Source: Cupriavidus sp. 2SB (lineage in GTDB: Bacteria > Pseudomonadota > Gammaproteobacteria > Burkholderiales > Burkholderiaceae). Taken from it: a stretch of 64,000 nt of DNA. Made by a program: the position numbers and the translations under genes. Numbering within the stretch: the stretch's first letter is position 1; the number at the start of each line of letters is the position of its first letter. Positions 44,226-53,968 of this stretch are shown piece by piece. The stretch is taken from positions 62,001 through 126,000 of the forward strand of contig NZ_SCMX01000003.1 of the NCBI RefSeq assembly GCF_005503625.1, read 5' to 3'. A model generated the notes under the pieces. It saw nothing but the letters and a program-made list of their open reading frames with translations. It did not search any database and was not told the origin of the DNA.

Positions 44226-44378
44226 GGTATGTCGATCCGTAGTCGATTCGGTTATTCCGATGGATGGTATCGTATATTCCCGCTTTTCCGATATCAAGGC
44301 AGGCACTACGATGACATCGACGCAGCGCTTCTGTCGACGCACTGCACCCGAGGAAAATCACCGTTCAAGGAGCCTGTC

Positions 44379-44777
44379 ATGCCCCACATTTCCCTGCAGA
44401 TCTCTGGCCATCCCGATACCGAACTGATGCAGAAAGCCGTGGCCGCCGTGGGCGAACTCACCCAGCGCGTGCTACGCAAGGAAGCGCCGGTGATTGCCAC
44501 CACGGTCACCTTCCTGCCGCGCGAGCAATGGTTCATCGGCGGCAAGCCGCTGTCCGAATACAGCACGGGCCGCAATGCGTTTCAGCTCGATATCAGCGTG
44601 ACCGACGAGACCAACACCAAGGCCGAGAAAGCCGAGTACCTGAAGCAGACCTTCGCCACGCTGTCGGAGATCATCGGCGACGTCAATCCGGTGTCCTATA
44701 TCTACGTGATCGACGCCCGGGCCGCGGCCTATGGCTACGGCGGCAAGACACAGGAGTTCCGCCACCAGCACGGTTGA
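44379..44777 (+). CDS. 4-oxalocrotonate tautomerase-like protein
   Basis: A 132-aa tautomerase-superfamily protein. After removal of Met the N-terminal residue is Pro (MPHISLQISG), the catalytic base of the family. It is about twice the length of the canonical 62-residue 4-OT. It has a second helical and strand segment (FQLDISVTDETNTKAEKAEY and VSYIYVIDARAAAYGY). Substrate unknown. It is divergent from the LysR gene, and an aldo/keto reductase follows 129 bp later. Confidence 0.85.
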   Translation: MPHISLQISGHPDTELMQKAVAAVGELTQRVLRKEAPVIATTVTFLPREQWFIGGKPLSEYSTGRNAFQLDISVTDETNTKAEKAEYLKQTFATLSEIIGDVNPVSYIYVIDARAAAYGYGGKTQEFRHQHG

Positions 44778-44906
44778 TCGCGGACGAAACGGCCAGTGCT
44801 CTGATTGCTGCGCCCGGTGCACGACTGCCATGCAAGCGGCGGGCTTGTACCGGGAGGCGATGTTCACTAGTGTGGAGGGTCTATCTTCCTGCACCGGAGA
44901 CACCGC

Positions 44907-45740
44907 ATGAAGCACGTCACGCTACCCGGCGGCGAGCGCGTTCCCGCATTGGGCATGGGCACCTGGAATGTCGGCGATCATCGCGAGTCGCGCGCCGAGG
45001 AAATCGCCACGCTGCGCCTCGGTCTGGACATGGGTCTGCGCCTGATCGACACCGCCGAGATGTATGGCGAAGGGCTATCGGAATCGCTGGTCGGTGAAGC
45101 CTTGGCCGGCCGCCGCGATGACGCCTTCCTGGTCAGCAAGGTCTATCCCCACAATGCCAGCCGCATGGGCACGGTGGCCGCGTGCGAGCGCAGCCTGCGC
45201 CGGCTGGGTACCGACCATCTCGACCTGTATCTGCTGCACTGGCGCGGTGACATCCCCTTTGAGGAAACCATCGAGGCATTCCTCGCCTTGCAGCAGGCCG
45301 GAAAAATCCGGTACTTCGGCGTCAGCAATCTGGACCTCGCCGATATGGAGGAACTCTGGGATACGCCGGGCGGCGACGCCGTGGCTGCCAACCAGTTGCT
45401 CTACAACCTGAGCCGGCGCGGCATCGAGTTCGACCTCCTGCCATGGTTGCGCGATCGCAACGTGCCGGTGATGGCGTACTCCCCCATCGAACAGGCCCGG
45501 CTACTGCGCAACCCGGGCCTGAAAGACTTCGCGCAAACATATGGCATGACACCAGCGCAGGCGGCGCTGGCATGGCTGATTGATCGGGATGACGTCATCG
45601 CCATTCCCAAGACGGGCAACCGCGAGCGTCTGCGTGAGAACGCGGGCGCGCTCTCCATCACGCTGACGGTGGCCCAGCGGGCAGAACTCGATCAACTATT
45701 TCCGCCGCCCCGCCATGCACAGCCGCTCGCCATGCTTTAA
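44907..45740 (+). CDS. Aldo/keto reductase
   Basis: A 277-aa NADPH-dependent oxidoreductase with a TIM barrel. The catalytic tetrad is visible as Asp and Tyr in LIDTAEMYGEG, Lys in FLVSKVYPH and His in DLYLLHWRG. The cofactor site IPKTGNRERLRENAGAL lies near the C terminus. Substrate unknown. The tautomerase upstream suggests a small carbonyl-metabolism unit controlled by the divergent LysR protein. Confidence 0.94.
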   Translation: MKHVTLPGGERVPALGMGTWNVGDHRESRAEEIATLRLGLDMGLRLIDTAEMYGEGLSESLVGEALAGRRDDAFLVSKVYPHNASRMGTVAACERSLRRLGTDHLDLYLLHWRGDIPFEETIEAFLALQQAGKIRYFGVSNLDLADMEELWDTPGGDAVAANQLLYNLSRRGIEFDLLPWLRDRNVPVMAYSPIEQARLLRNPGLKDFAQTYGMTPAQAALAWLIDRDDVIAIPKTGNRERLRENAGALSITLTVAQRAELDQLFPPPRHAQPLAML

Positions 45741-45774
45741 AAAAAGAAAAATGCGACGCTTAGGGGCGTCGCAT
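45741..45774 (-). terminator. Intrinsic terminator of the minus-strand lipoprotein gene
   Basis: The 9-bp arms ATGCGACGC (45751-45759) and GCGTCGCAT (45766-45774) are followed on the minus strand by TTTTTCTTTTT. It begins immediately after the aldo/keto reductase stop. Confidence 0.82.
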
Positions 45775-45811
45775 CGTCGTTAGCTATTTCTATCGGCGCG
45801 TGAGAAGAAAT

Positions 45812-46342
45812 TCAGCGCTGCCCCGCCTTGTAGCGCTCCACTTCCACATAACGCGTCAGATATGTGCGCGCCTTCTCGCGCGTATCCGTCGTCACGCGAT
45901 CCGCCGCCTGGCGGGCGCTGTTCTGGCCATGAGCCGAACTCATCTGCGCGGAAAGGTAGGACTGGAAGGCGTCGTGCATGACGGTAAGTTGACCCTTGCA
46001 GGCATCGAGGGCACCGGCGGCCACGTCGCGCGAGGTGCCCTTACCCTTCGCGCCCGTGTCCGCCTTTTCCTGGACGCACTCCATATATTTAGCGCGCTCG
46101 GCCTGCCAGCCAGAATTCAGCTGGGCAACTTCCTGCTTGGTTTCGGGTGTTTCTACCGAAGGCGCCGAGGAACACGCCGCCAGAAACAGCGCCGCCAGGG
46201 GCACCGCGGCGGCACCCAGACGGCTGCTGGGCAGGCGCGGCGTGCATCGCTGCACTGCATCAATCGCAGCCGCGACAGGTTGGGAATCCACACGACCGGG
46301 TTGGCGTGCGGCGCTTGCGGAGGGGGCATATGTCTTGTGCAT
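45812..46342 (-). CDS. Predicted lipoprotein of unknown function
   Basis: A 176-aa protein. A lipobox LAACSS occurs at about residues 54-59 after the hydrophobic LGAAAVPLAALF, so the signal peptide appears to have a long N-region; a shorter start (for example at a GTG) may be the real one. The mature part is polar and helical with Cys pairs (MECVQEKAD, DACKGQLTVMHDAF) and no recognised domain. It is divergent from the YSC84-type lipoprotein gene. Confidence 0.78.
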   Translation of the reverse strand: MHKTYAPSASAARQPGRVDSQPVAAAIDAVQRCTPRLPSSRLGAAAVPLAALFLAACSSAPSVETPETKQEVAQLNSGWQAERAKYMECVQEKADTGAKGKGTSRDVAAGALDACKGQLTVMHDAFQSYLSAQMSSAHGQNSARQAADRVTTDTREKARTYLTRYVEVERYKAGQR

Positions 46343-46525
46343 GACTCAAAGACTCCCATCGAACAATGCAGTTCCTGAATAAGTTCCGTCAATTTGCAAG
46401 AAAGTATGTAGAGGTCATGTCAGAGTCCCTCCGGCCCCGTGTCAGACAAAATCGCATTTGCGGAAGTGCCTTGCCCGCCTATGCTGTAGAGGCGGTTGCA
46501 ACACACGAACCCCCTGGAGGAAATA

Positions 46526-47125
46526 ATGAAACGTCGAACCTTCCTGTCCGCCGGCAGCGCCGGTGTTGTCGGACTTACCGGTCTTTCCCTCGGTGCGCTG
46601 TCGCTTACGGGTTGCAGTTTCACTGGCCCCAAGGACGGGGGTGATCCCGCGTCCAAGCGCCGCGAAATCGATACCAATGCCAGCGATACGCTGAATCGCC
46701 TCTACGCCACCGCCAGCGGCGCGCGTGACCTGGGCGCCAAGGCCAAGGGCATCCTGATTTTCCCCAAGCTGCTGTCCGCCGGCTTCATCGTGGGTGGCGA
46801 ATACGGCGATGGCGTGTTGCGCTCCGGTGGCGCCAACCGTGGTTACTATCGCGCAATCTCCGGCTCGATCGGCTGGCAGATCGGCGCGCAGTCCAAAGCC
46901 TTCGTGCTGATGTTCATGACGCAGGACGCCTACGACAAGTTCGTACGCAGCAGCGGCTGGCAAGTTGGTGCAGATGCCACCGTGGCACTCGCCACGATTG
47001 GCGCCAACGGCCAGATCGATACCAACACGGCGCAGCAGCCGATCATCGGTTTCGCGATGACCAACGCCGGCGTGATGGCGGGCCTGAGCCTGGAAGGCAC
47101 CAAGATCTCGAAGCTCGACATCTGA
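46526..47125 (+). CDS. YSC84-domain lipid-binding lipoprotein
   Basis: A 199-aa lipoprotein. A Tat/Sec-like signal (MKRRTFLSAGSAG) ends in the lipobox LTGC. The YSC84/SYLF-type domain follows: AKAKGILIFPKLLSAGFIVGGEYGDGVL, here with ILIFPKLLSAGFIVGGEYG as the signature, and then IGFAMTNAGVMAGLSLEGTK. It is related to BPSL1445-type Burkholderia lipoproteins. The ATG at 46526 follows TGGAGG. Confidence 0.9.
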   Translation: MKRRTFLSAGSAGVVGLTGLSLGALSLTGCSFTGPKDGGDPASKRREIDTNASDTLNRLYATASGARDLGAKAKGILIFPKLLSAGFIVGGEYGDGVLRSGGANRGYYRAISGSIGWQIGAQSKAFVLMFMTQDAYDKFVRSSGWQVGADATVALATIGANGQIDTNTAQQPIIGFAMTNAGVMAGLSLEGTKISKLDI

Positions 47126-47147
47126 GCAAGCCGAGGGACTTTGAATG

Positions 47148-47186
47148 CGCCCATTGTGCGGAAGCCTCCGCGCAATGGGCGTTTTT
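47148..47186 (+). terminator. Intrinsic terminator of the YSC84 gene
   Basis: CGCCCATTG (47148-47156) pairs with CAATGGGCG (47173-47181), with an inner GCGGA/TCCGC stem, then TTTTT. Confidence 0.9.
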
Positions 47187-47265
47187 CTTGGCGCGCCGCG
47201 CGGCCCCGACCCGTTAGAATTCGTCCCTTGCCAATTTCCAATCCGTACGCGAGGCCGAATTCCCT

Positions 47266-48201
47266 ATGTGGTTCAAGAATCTCCAGATCCATCGTTTCTC
47301 CGCCCCGTGGACGCTGAGCGCCGAAGACGTGGAAGCCTGCCTGGCCAAGCACGCGTTCTATCCGGGCACCAGCCTCGAAATGCAAACCCAGGGCTGGGCA
47401 TCGCCGCGCGATAACGACCAACTCGTGCATACCGTCAACCGCCAGATGCTGCTGGTGCTCCGAACCGAGAAGAAGCTGCTGCCCGCCACCGTGGTGAACC
47501 AGGTCACCAAGGCACGCGCCGCCGAACTCGAAGAGCAGCAAGGCTTCAAGCCCGGCCGCAAGCAACTCAAGGAACTCAAGGAGCAGATCACCGAGGAGCT
47601 GCTACCCCGGGCGTTCAGCATTCGACGCGATACGCGCGTCTGGATCGATCCCGTCAGCGGCTGGCTCGCCATCGACGCTGCTGGTACTGCCAAGGCGGAC
47701 GAAGTGCGCGGCATGCTGTTCAAGGCCATCGACCCGCTGCCGGTAGTCGGCCTGCAGGTCAACCTCTCGCCCGTTGCCGCCATGACCGAATGGCTGGCGA
47801 CCGAGACCGCCCCGGCCGGCTTCACAGTCGATCAGGAAATCGAGCTCCAATCGAGCAACGAGAGCAAGGCCACGGTCCGCTATGTGCGCCATCCGCTCGA
47901 TCCCGAAGACCTGCGCCGCCACATCGCCGCCGGCAAGCGCTGCACGCGACTGGCCATGACGTGGAACGACCGTGTCTCCTTTGTGCTGACCGACGCGCTG
48001 GCCGTCAAGCGCGTGAACCCGCTCGACGTCATCAAGGAGCAGGCCGACGCCACGCTCCATGACGAAGCCGAACGTTTCGACGCCGATTTCGCGTTGATGG
48101 CCGGCGAACTGGCCAGCCTGCTGACCGACCTCACCGATGCCCTGGGCGGCGAACGCCGGCCCGAAGGCGCAGCCCCGGTGGAGCAGCGCAAGGCAGCCTG
48201 A
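47266..48201 (+). CDS. rdgC: Recombination-associated protein RdgC
   Basis: A ring-forming, non-specific DNA-binding protein that limits RecA function. It is 311 aa and begins [15 protein letters not shown], the standard N terminus. It contains [25 protein letters not shown] and [21 protein letters not shown], the RdgC signature region, and a helical C terminus. The ATG at 47266 is the only sensible start. Confidence 0.96.
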   Translation: MWFKNLQIHRFSAPWTLSAEDVEACLAKHAFYPGTSLEMQTQGWASPRDNDQLVHTVNRQMLLVLRTEKKLLPATVVNQVTKARAAELEEQQGFKPGRKQLKELKEQITEELLPRAFSIRRDTRVWIDPVSGWLAIDAAGTAKADEVRGMLFKAIDPLPVVGLQVNLSPVAAMTEWLATETAPAGFTVDQEIELQSSNESKATVRYVRHPLDPEDLRRHIAAGKRCTRLAMTWNDRVSFVLTDALAVKRVNPLDVIKEQADATLHDEAERFDADFALMAGELASLLTDLTDALGGERRPEGAAPVEQRKAA

Positions 48202-48239
48202 CAAGAGGCTGGATTGAGGGTCCTTTGTCCCGCTGTCCC

Positions 48240-49202
48240 TCAATCCAGCGTCAGCACGATCCTGCGCGCAGGGTCGCGGGCGGCCTGCCAGGCGGTCTCC
48301 ACCGACACCATCGGCATCGCATCCACGACCATCTGCAGGTCGCCCTTGCGCATACAAGCGAGGATTTCCTCGACCAGCAGCCTCGTGTCCTCCACACCGG
48401 GATGATTCGCTGGCCCCGATCCCATCAACACGGCCCGTGAATCCCGCAGCGCGGTTGGCGCCATCATCAGGCTGCTCGCTCCACGCTCTGCCACGGACAC
48501 GATGCGGACCTCCCGGTACTCGGATGCGTGTGCGGCGCCCACCGGCTCGATCAACGCGGCCAGCAGCAATTCCAAGGTCTCGCCCCATACAAAATCGAGC
48601 ACGACATCTATTCCGTCCGCCACATGCGAAGCAAATGCATAGTGCAGCATGCTCGGCGATTGCCCGAGATCAATCAGCGCATCGGCCCCCGTGACCGATA
48701 GCAGGTCGATACGATGCCCCGCCACGATCACACGGCCAGCGCCGTGCAGGCGCGCGGCCTGCACCGCCAGCCGCCCCATGATCCCCGAGGCGCCCAACAC
48801 CAGCACCGTTTCGCCGGGCTCCAGGTCGGCACGCATGGTCAGCGGCAGCCAGGCACGCATTGCCGGCCCGATCAGTGCGGCGGCCATTGCCATGTCCACG
48901 CCTTCCGGAATCGGCACGGTCCAATCCGCCGGCGCGTACTCTGCCATCGACCCGTACGGACTCCGGATGGTCCGGAAGTACACCGGCTGCCCGTTGGCAA
49001 TGTACCCCGTGCCATCTCGTCCGCAGATGTGGGGCAGTTCCATGGGTATCCGCGGATGATGACCCCGCGCAATCTTAAGATCGCCCGGACGGATCGCGGC
49101 GGCACCCACGCGTACCAAGACCTCCTGATCGCGAACCACCGGATCGCGAAATGTGGCGAAGCGAGGCGCTTCCCCCAGGTTTTCCAGCACTACAGCTTGC
49201 AT
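48240..49202 (-). CDS. MDR-family alcohol dehydrogenase/quinone oxidoreductase-like protein
   Basis: A 320-aa medium-chain dehydrogenase/reductase. A GroES-like N-terminal domain (LVRVGAAAIRPGDLKIARG, PHICGRDGTGYI) is followed by a Rossmann domain (LVLGASGIMGRLAVQAARLHGA, here with LGASGIMGRLAVQAARL). The catalytic-zinc ligands of true alcohol dehydrogenases are not all present, which favours a zinc-independent enzyme. I took the ATG at 49202, preceded by AAGGAGGTCG, over an upstream start. Substrate unknown. Confidence 0.88.
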   Translation of the reverse strand: MQAVVLENLGEAPRFATFRDPVVRDQEVLVRVGAAAIRPGDLKIARGHHPRIPMELPHICGRDGTGYIANGQPVYFRTIRSPYGSMAEYAPADWTVPIPEGVDMAMAAALIGPAMRAWLPLTMRADLEPGETVLVLGASGIMGRLAVQAARLHGAGRVIVAGHRIDLLSVTGADALIDLGQSPSMLHYAFASHVADGIDVVLDFVWGETLELLLAALIEPVGAAHASEYREVRIVSVAERGASSLMMAPTALRDSRAVLMGSGPANHPGVEDTRLLVEEILACMRKGDLQMVVDAMPMVSVETAWQAARDPARRIVLTLD

Positions 49203-49330
49203 CGTGACGACCTCCTTGGTGATGTCGGAAGCCATCGTAAGGAGGAGGAATGCCGAACGATTTGAGCCGATTCTGAAAAGGGGGATGAGGTGGTATCGGA
49301 TCAAGTGAAGTTGCCCGATATCGCCCCCAA

Positions 49331-49367
49331 AAAGAAAAACGGCCACCGGGTTCTCACCCGATGGCCG
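49331..49367 (-). terminator. Intrinsic terminator of nrdAB
   Basis: CGGCCACCGGGT and ACCCGATGGCCG form a stem with one mismatch and a 4-nt loop. On the minus strand it is followed by TTTTTCTTTTT. It lies about 100 bp beyond the nrdB stop. Confidence 0.85.
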
Positions 49368-49469
49368 CCTCTCACCCGTCCTGGCTGCTGGACTTGTTTC
49401 TACATTTTTGACTTCTCGTACTGCTGCAGCCGACCCTTCAATCGTGGCGTCTCGTCGTCGCCGCGCCGA

Positions 49470-50663
49470 TCAATCCCAGGACAGCGCGCCGCCGGTCTGG
49501 TACTCGATCACGCGCGTTTCGAAGAAGTTGCGTTCCTTCTTCAGGTCGATCATCTCGCTCATCCACGGGAACGGGTTTTCCTCGTTCGGGAAGAGCTGAT
49601 CCAGGCCGATCTGTTGGCAGCGGCGGTTGCAGATGAAGCGCAGGTAACCCTTGAACATCGGTGCGTTCAGGCCCAGCACGCCGCGCGGCATGGTGTCCTC
49701 GGCGTAGCGGTATTCCAGGTCCACGGCCTTCTTGAACAGTTCCGTGATCTCGGCCTTGAACTCGGGCGTCCACAGGTGCGGATTCTCGAGCTTGATCTGG
49801 TTGATCAGGTCGATGCCGAAGTTACAGTGCAGCGACTCGTCGCGCAGGATGTACTGGTACTGCTCGGCGGCACCGGTCATCTTGTTCTGGCGGCCCATCG
49901 CCAGGATCTGCGTGAAGCCCACGTAGAAGAACAGGCCTTCCATGATGCAGGCGAACACGATCAGGCTCTTCAGCAGCTTCTGATCGTTTTCCGGCGTGCC
50001 GGTCTTGAACGACGGGTCCGTCAGCGTGTCGATGAACGGGATCAGGAACTCGTCCTTGTCGCGGATCGACTTCACCTCGTGGTACGCGTTGAAGATCTCG
50101 GCTTCGTCCAGGCCGAGCGACTCCACGATGTACTGGTAGGCGTGCGTGTGGATGGCTTCCTCGAAAGCCTGGCGCAGCAGGTACTGGCGGCATTCCGGCG
50201 CCGTGATCTGGCGGTAGGTGCCCAGCACGATGTTGTTGGCGGCCAGCGAATCGGCCGTCACGAAGAAACCGAGGTTGCGGCTGATGATGCGGCGCTCGTC
50301 CTCGGTCAGCCCGTTCGGGTCCTTCCACAGGGCGATGTCGCGCGACATGTTGATTTCCTGCGGCATCCAGTGATTGGCGCAGCCGGCCAGGTACTTTTCC
50401 CACGCCCACTTGTACTTGAACGGCACCAGCTGGTTCACGTCGGTGGCGCCGTTGATCACGCGCTTGTCGGCGGCACTCACGCGGCGCGAGCTCTGCGCGG
50501 CGGCAGCGTTGGGGTTGTTGCCCAGGATGCCAGTCGGCGCCGTGGCGGCCGGCGGCAGTGCGCCATGCTGGTCGACGGCGGCCGATGCGGCGGATGCAGG
50601 TTGCAGGGCAGGCTGCGGTGCGGCCTGCGGGGTGGCTTGAACGTCGTCGTCCCAGCTCAGCAT
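49470..50663 (-). CDS. nrdB: Ribonucleotide reductase class Ia, beta (radical) subunit
   Basis: Supplies the tyrosyl radical from a di-iron centre for dNTP synthesis. It is 397 aa. A disordered Ala/Pro-rich N-terminal extension (about residues 8-60) precedes the ferritin-like core. The core shows [14 protein letters not shown] (iron ligand Glu/His and the radical Tyr), [27 protein letters not shown] and the iron-site [14 protein letters not shown]. The ATG at 50663 follows nrdA by 135 bp, with a palindromic element between them. Confidence 0.96.
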   Translation of the reverse strand: MLSWDDDVQATPQAAPQPALQPASAASAAVDQHGALPPAATAPTGILGNNPNAAAAQSSRRVSAADKRVINGATDVNQLVPFKYKWAWEKYLAGCANHWMPQEINMSRDIALWKDPNGLTEDERRIISRNLGFFVTADSLAANNIVLGTYRQITAPECRQYLLRQAFEEAIHTHAYQYIVESLGLDEAEIFNAYHEVKSIRDKDEFLIPFIDTLTDPSFKTGTPENDQKLLKSLIVFACIMEGLFFYVGFTQILAMGRQNKMTGAAEQYQYILRDESLHCNFGIDLINQIKLENPHLWTPEFKAEITELFKKAVDLEYRYAEDTMPRGVLGLNAPMFKGYLRFICNRRCQQIGLDQLFPNEENPFPWMSEMIDLKKERNFFETRVIEYQTGGALSWD

Positions 50664-50746
50664 GGTGTTTCTCCGGAAATTCGCAGTATTTAGGGGCGGC
50701 TCTGGCGCGACGCCGTGGCATCTGACGCGTCCGCCCTCTCCCCCGG

Positions 50747-50773
50747 CCCCTCTCCCGCGCAGCGGGAGAGGGG
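50747..50773. repeat. Palindromic interspersed element, copy 2
   Basis: The arms are CCCCTCTCCCGC and GCGGGAGAGGGG, identical to the copy at 18912-18938, with loop GCA. It sits inside the nrdA-nrdB spacer, so any transcript of both genes would carry this 12-bp hairpin. Confidence 0.78.
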
Positions 50774-50798
50774 AGCAGACCGAGGGTGAATCAGTTTG

Positions 50799-53738
50799 TT
50801 ACTGGCAGGCTTCGCACTCGTCGAATCCGGCGTCGCCCGGGCGCATCGTGCAGACTGCGCCTTCGGCTTCGGGCATCGCCGGGGCTGCGGCAGCGGCGGC
50901 GTCCATGGCCGAGCCGTTGTCCGAACCCGACGACACCGCGTTCAGCGAGCCGCGCGACACAGTGGACTTCTCCACGTGCGTGGCAGCCATCGTACGCAGG
51001 TAGTACGTCGTCTTCAGGCCGCGCAGCCAGGCTTGCTTGTACGTATCGTCCAGCTTCTTGCCCGATGCGCCGGCCATGTAGATGTTCAGCGACTGGGCCT
51101 GGTCGATCCACTTCTGGCGGCGGCTGGCCGCTTCCACGAGCCAGCTCGGTTCCACTTCGAACGCCGTGGCGTAGATGTCGCGCAGATCTTGCGGAATGCG
51201 GTCGATACGGGCCAACGAGCCGTCAAAGTACTTCAGGTCGGCAACCATCACCTCGTCCCACAGGCCGCGCGCCTTCAGGTCACGCACGAGGTAGTCGTTC
51301 ACCACCGTGAATTCGCCCGACAGGTTCGACTTCACGTACAGGTTCTGGAACGTCGGCTCGATGCATGCGGACACGCCGATGATGTTCGAGATCGTGGCGG
51401 TCGGGGCGATGGCGATGCAGTTCGAGTTGCGCATGCCGTGCTGCTTGATGCGGGCACGCAGCGACGTCCAGTCCATCGACGACGACATGTCCACGTCCAG
51501 GTAGCCGCCGCGCTCTTCGGCCAGCAGCTTCAGCGAGTCTTGCGGCAGGATGCCACGGTCCCACAGCGAGCCTTCGTACGTGGTGTAGCGACCGCGTTCC
51601 TCGGCCAGTTCGGTCGAGGCGTGGTACGCGTAGTAGCAGACCGCTTCCATCGACGTATCGGCGAACTTCACCGCGGCGTCGCTGGAGTACGGGGTGCGCA
51701 GCACGTGCAGGCAATCCTGGAAGCCCATGATGCCCATGCCCACCGGACGGTGGCGCAGGTTCGAATTGCGCGCCTTCTCCACCGCGTAGTAGTTGATGTC
51801 GATCACGTTGTCGAGCATGCGCATCGCGGTGCGGATCGTCTTCTGCAGCTTGGCGTGATCCAGCACGTGAGTGCCGTCGGCCTGCTGCTTCAGGTGGGCC
51901 ACCAGGTTCACCGAACCCAGGTTGCACACGGCGATTTCGCTGTCGTTCGTGTTCAGCGTGATTTCCGTGCAGAGGTTCGAGCTATGCACCACGCCCACGT
52001 GCTGCTGCGGGCTGCGGATGTTGCACGGGTCCTTGAACGTGATCCACGGATGGCCGGTTTCGAACAGCATGCCCAGCATCTTGCGCCAGAGCTGCATGGC
52101 CGGCACCTTCTTGAACAGCTTCAGCTCGCCGCTGGCGGCCTTGGCCTCGTAGGCCACGTAGGCTTGCTCGAAGGCCTTGCCGACCTTGTCGTGCAGGTCC
52201 GGGCAGGTGGACGGCGAGAACAGCGTCCACTCGGCGTTCTCCATCACGCGCTTCATGAACAGGTCCGGAATCCAGTTGGCCGTGTTCATGTCGTGCGTGC
52301 GGCGGCGGTCGTCGCCGGTGTTCTTGCGCAGCTCCAGGAATTCCTCGATATCCAGGTGCCACGTCTCCAGGTATGCGCAGACCGCGCCCTTGCGCTTGCC
52401 GCCCTGGTTCACGGCCACGGCCGTGTCGTTGACCACCTTCAGGAACGGCACCACGCCCTGGCTCTTGCCGTTGGTGCCCTTGATGTGCGAGCCCAGCGCA
52501 CGCACGTTGGTCCAGTCGTTGCCCAGGCCGCCGGCGAACTTCGACAGCAGCGCGTTTTCCTTCAGGGCTTCGTAGATGCCTTCGAGGTCGTCCGACACCG
52601 TGGTCAGGTAGCACGACGACAGCTGCGAGCGGCGCGTGCCCGAGTTGAACAGCGTCGGGGTCGACGACATGAAGTCGAACGACGACAGCAGTTGGTAGAA
52701 CTCGATGGCGCGGGCTTCGCGATCCTTCTCTTCCAGCGCCAGGCCCATGGCCACGCGCATGAAGAACGCCTGCGGCATTTCGATGCGCTGCTCTTCCACG
52801 TGCAGGAAGTAGCGGTCGTACAGCGTCTGCAGGCCCAGGTAGTTGAACTGGAAGTCGCGCGAGGCGTCCAGCGCGGCGCCCAGGCGGGCCAGGTCATACG
52901 TGGCCAGCTTCTCGTCGAGCAGTTCGGCTTCGATGCCGCGTGCGATGAACTTCGGGAAGTACTCGGCGTACTTCGTCGACATTTCGCTCTGGGTCACTTC
53001 GGCGCCCAGGATTTCCTTGCGGATCGTGTGCAGCAGGATACGAGCCGTAACCTGGCTGTAGGCCGGGTCCTTCTCGATCAGCGTACGCGCAGCCAGGATG
53101 GCCGAGTCGTAGACCTGCGTCATCGGCACGCCGTCGTACAGGTTCTTGAGCGTTTCCTTCAGGATCGGCTCTGCGCTCACGGCATTGCCGAGACCGCTGC
53201 AGGCGTTGTCGATCAGCGCGTGCAGCGCCACCAGGTCCAGCGGATGCACCACGCCGTTGTCGTTCACGTTGACCGACACGCCGCCTTCCTGCACACGCGC
53301 CACCGCCTGGGCATTGGCCTGGGCGCGTTCCTGCGTACGCTTCTCGCGGTACAGCACATAGGCACGGGCCACCTCATGCTCGCCCGAGCGCATCAGCGCC
53401 AGTTCCACGTGATCCTGCACGTCCTCGATATGGAACGTGCCGCCGTTCGGACGGCTGCGCACCAGTGCGCGCACCACGCCCTGGGTCATTTGCTCGACGA
53501 TCTCGCGCACGCGTGCAGAGGCTGCACCCTGGCCGCCATTCACAGCCAGGAACGCCTTGGTCATGGCCACGGCGATCTTGTTCGGCTCGAACGACACCAC
53601 GGCGCCATTGCGACGGATCAGCTTGTAATCCTGATACGAAACGCCAGCAGCGGCGACGCCCTGCTGCGCGGTACCGGCTGCCGCGCCGGCAATGCCGGCC
53701 ACGCCGGTGGTTTGCTGTTCGTTTTGGGCCGTTTGCAT
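50799..53738 (-). CDS. nrdA: Ribonucleotide reductase class Ia, alpha (catalytic) subunit
   Basis: Reduces ribonucleoside diphosphates. It is 979 aa from the ATG at 53738. An ATP-cone activity site is near the N terminus (KLIRRNGAVVSFEPNKIAVA). The catalytic region has SSCYLTTVSDD, SSNLCTEITLNTNDSE and CNLGSVNLVAHL, i.e. the active-site cysteines and Glu. The C-terminal redox pair is in DECEAC. It is larger than E. coli NrdA (761 aa), as in other class Ia alpha subunits of this group. Control signals lie upstream (see 53782-54015). Confidence 0.97.
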   Translation of the reverse strand: MQTAQNEQQTTGVAGIAGAAAGTAQQGVAAAGVSYQDYKLIRRNGAVVSFEPNKIAVAMTKAFLAVNGGQGAASARVREIVEQMTQGVVRALVRSRPNGGTFHIEDVQDHVELALMRSGEHEVARAYVLYREKRTQERAQANAQAVARVQEGGVSVNVNDNGVVHPLDLVALHALIDNACSGLGNAVSAEPILKETLKNLYDGVPMTQVYDSAILAARTLIEKDPAYSQVTARILLHTIRKEILGAEVTQSEMSTKYAEYFPKFIARGIEAELLDEKLATYDLARLGAALDASRDFQFNYLGLQTLYDRYFLHVEEQRIEMPQAFFMRVAMGLALEEKDREARAIEFYQLLSSFDFMSSTPTLFNSGTRRSQLSSCYLTTVSDDLEGIYEALKENALLSKFAGGLGNDWTNVRALGSHIKGTNGKSQGVVPFLKVVNDTAVAVNQGGKRKGAVCAYLETWHLDIEEFLELRKNTGDDRRRTHDMNTANWIPDLFMKRVMENAEWTLFSPSTCPDLHDKVGKAFEQAYVAYEAKAASGELKLFKKVPAMQLWRKMLGMLFETGHPWITFKDPCNIRSPQQHVGVVHSSNLCTEITLNTNDSEIAVCNLGSVNLVAHLKQQADGTHVLDHAKLQKTIRTAMRMLDNVIDINYYAVEKARNSNLRHRPVGMGIMGFQDCLHVLRTPYSSDAAVKFADTSMEAVCYYAYHASTELAEERGRYTTYEGSLWDRGILPQDSLKLLAEERGGYLDVDMSSSMDWTSLRARIKQHGMRNSNCIAIAPTATISNIIGVSACIEPTFQNLYVKSNLSGEFTVVNDYLVRDLKARGLWDEVMVADLKYFDGSLARIDRIPQDLRDIYATAFEVEPSWLVEAASRRQKWIDQAQSLNIYMAGASGKKLDDTYKQAWLRGLKTTYYLRTMAATHVEKSTVSRGSLNAVSSGSDNGSAMDAAAAAAPAMPEAEGAVCTMRPGDAGFDECEACQ

Positions 53739-53781
53739 GAGGTAACTCCCCGTGTTTTTTGAGTACTGATAAGAAGACGAC

Positions 53782-53875
53782 AAAGTCCCTAGCAAAATGC
53801 GCCTCAGAAGACACTCGGCACCGGCGTCGCCGGTTGAGAACCAAACTGCACTGCGAACACTTTGCTAGGGACTTT
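53782..53875 (-). promoter_or_regulatory. Large stem-loop in the nrdA leader
   Basis: AAAGTCCCTAGCAAA (53782-53796) and TTTGCTAGGGACTTT (53861-53875) are a perfect 15-bp inverted repeat separated by 64 nt. A second hairpin, ACCGGC/GCCGGT, lies inside. It ends about 44 nt before the nrdA start codon and downstream of the NrdR-like boxes, so it would be in the nrdA 5' leader RNA. It has no terminator T tract. It could be an RNA regulator, an mRNA stabiliser or a DNA operator. Confidence 0.6.
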
Positions 53876-53968
53876 CTGGCACTACCCCGGCCCGTTGACC
53901 AATATGACGCGAACGCTGCGCACTCTCTGCGCCGCCCGCGCCACATCAGGGCCGGCTCCCCGGAAGTA

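Noticed and set aside
43545-44378. N-terminal part of a 410-codon frame leading into the tautomerase
   Set aside because: It lies antisense to the LysR gene. Only the last 132 codons, starting at the Pro-2 ATG (44379), match the tautomerase family.
50796-53762. 988-codon open frame on the plus strand opposite nrdA
   Set aside because: It is the mirror frame of a clear nrdA gene, kept open by GC-rich third positions. Its His/Val/Leu/Arg-rich translation has no family features.
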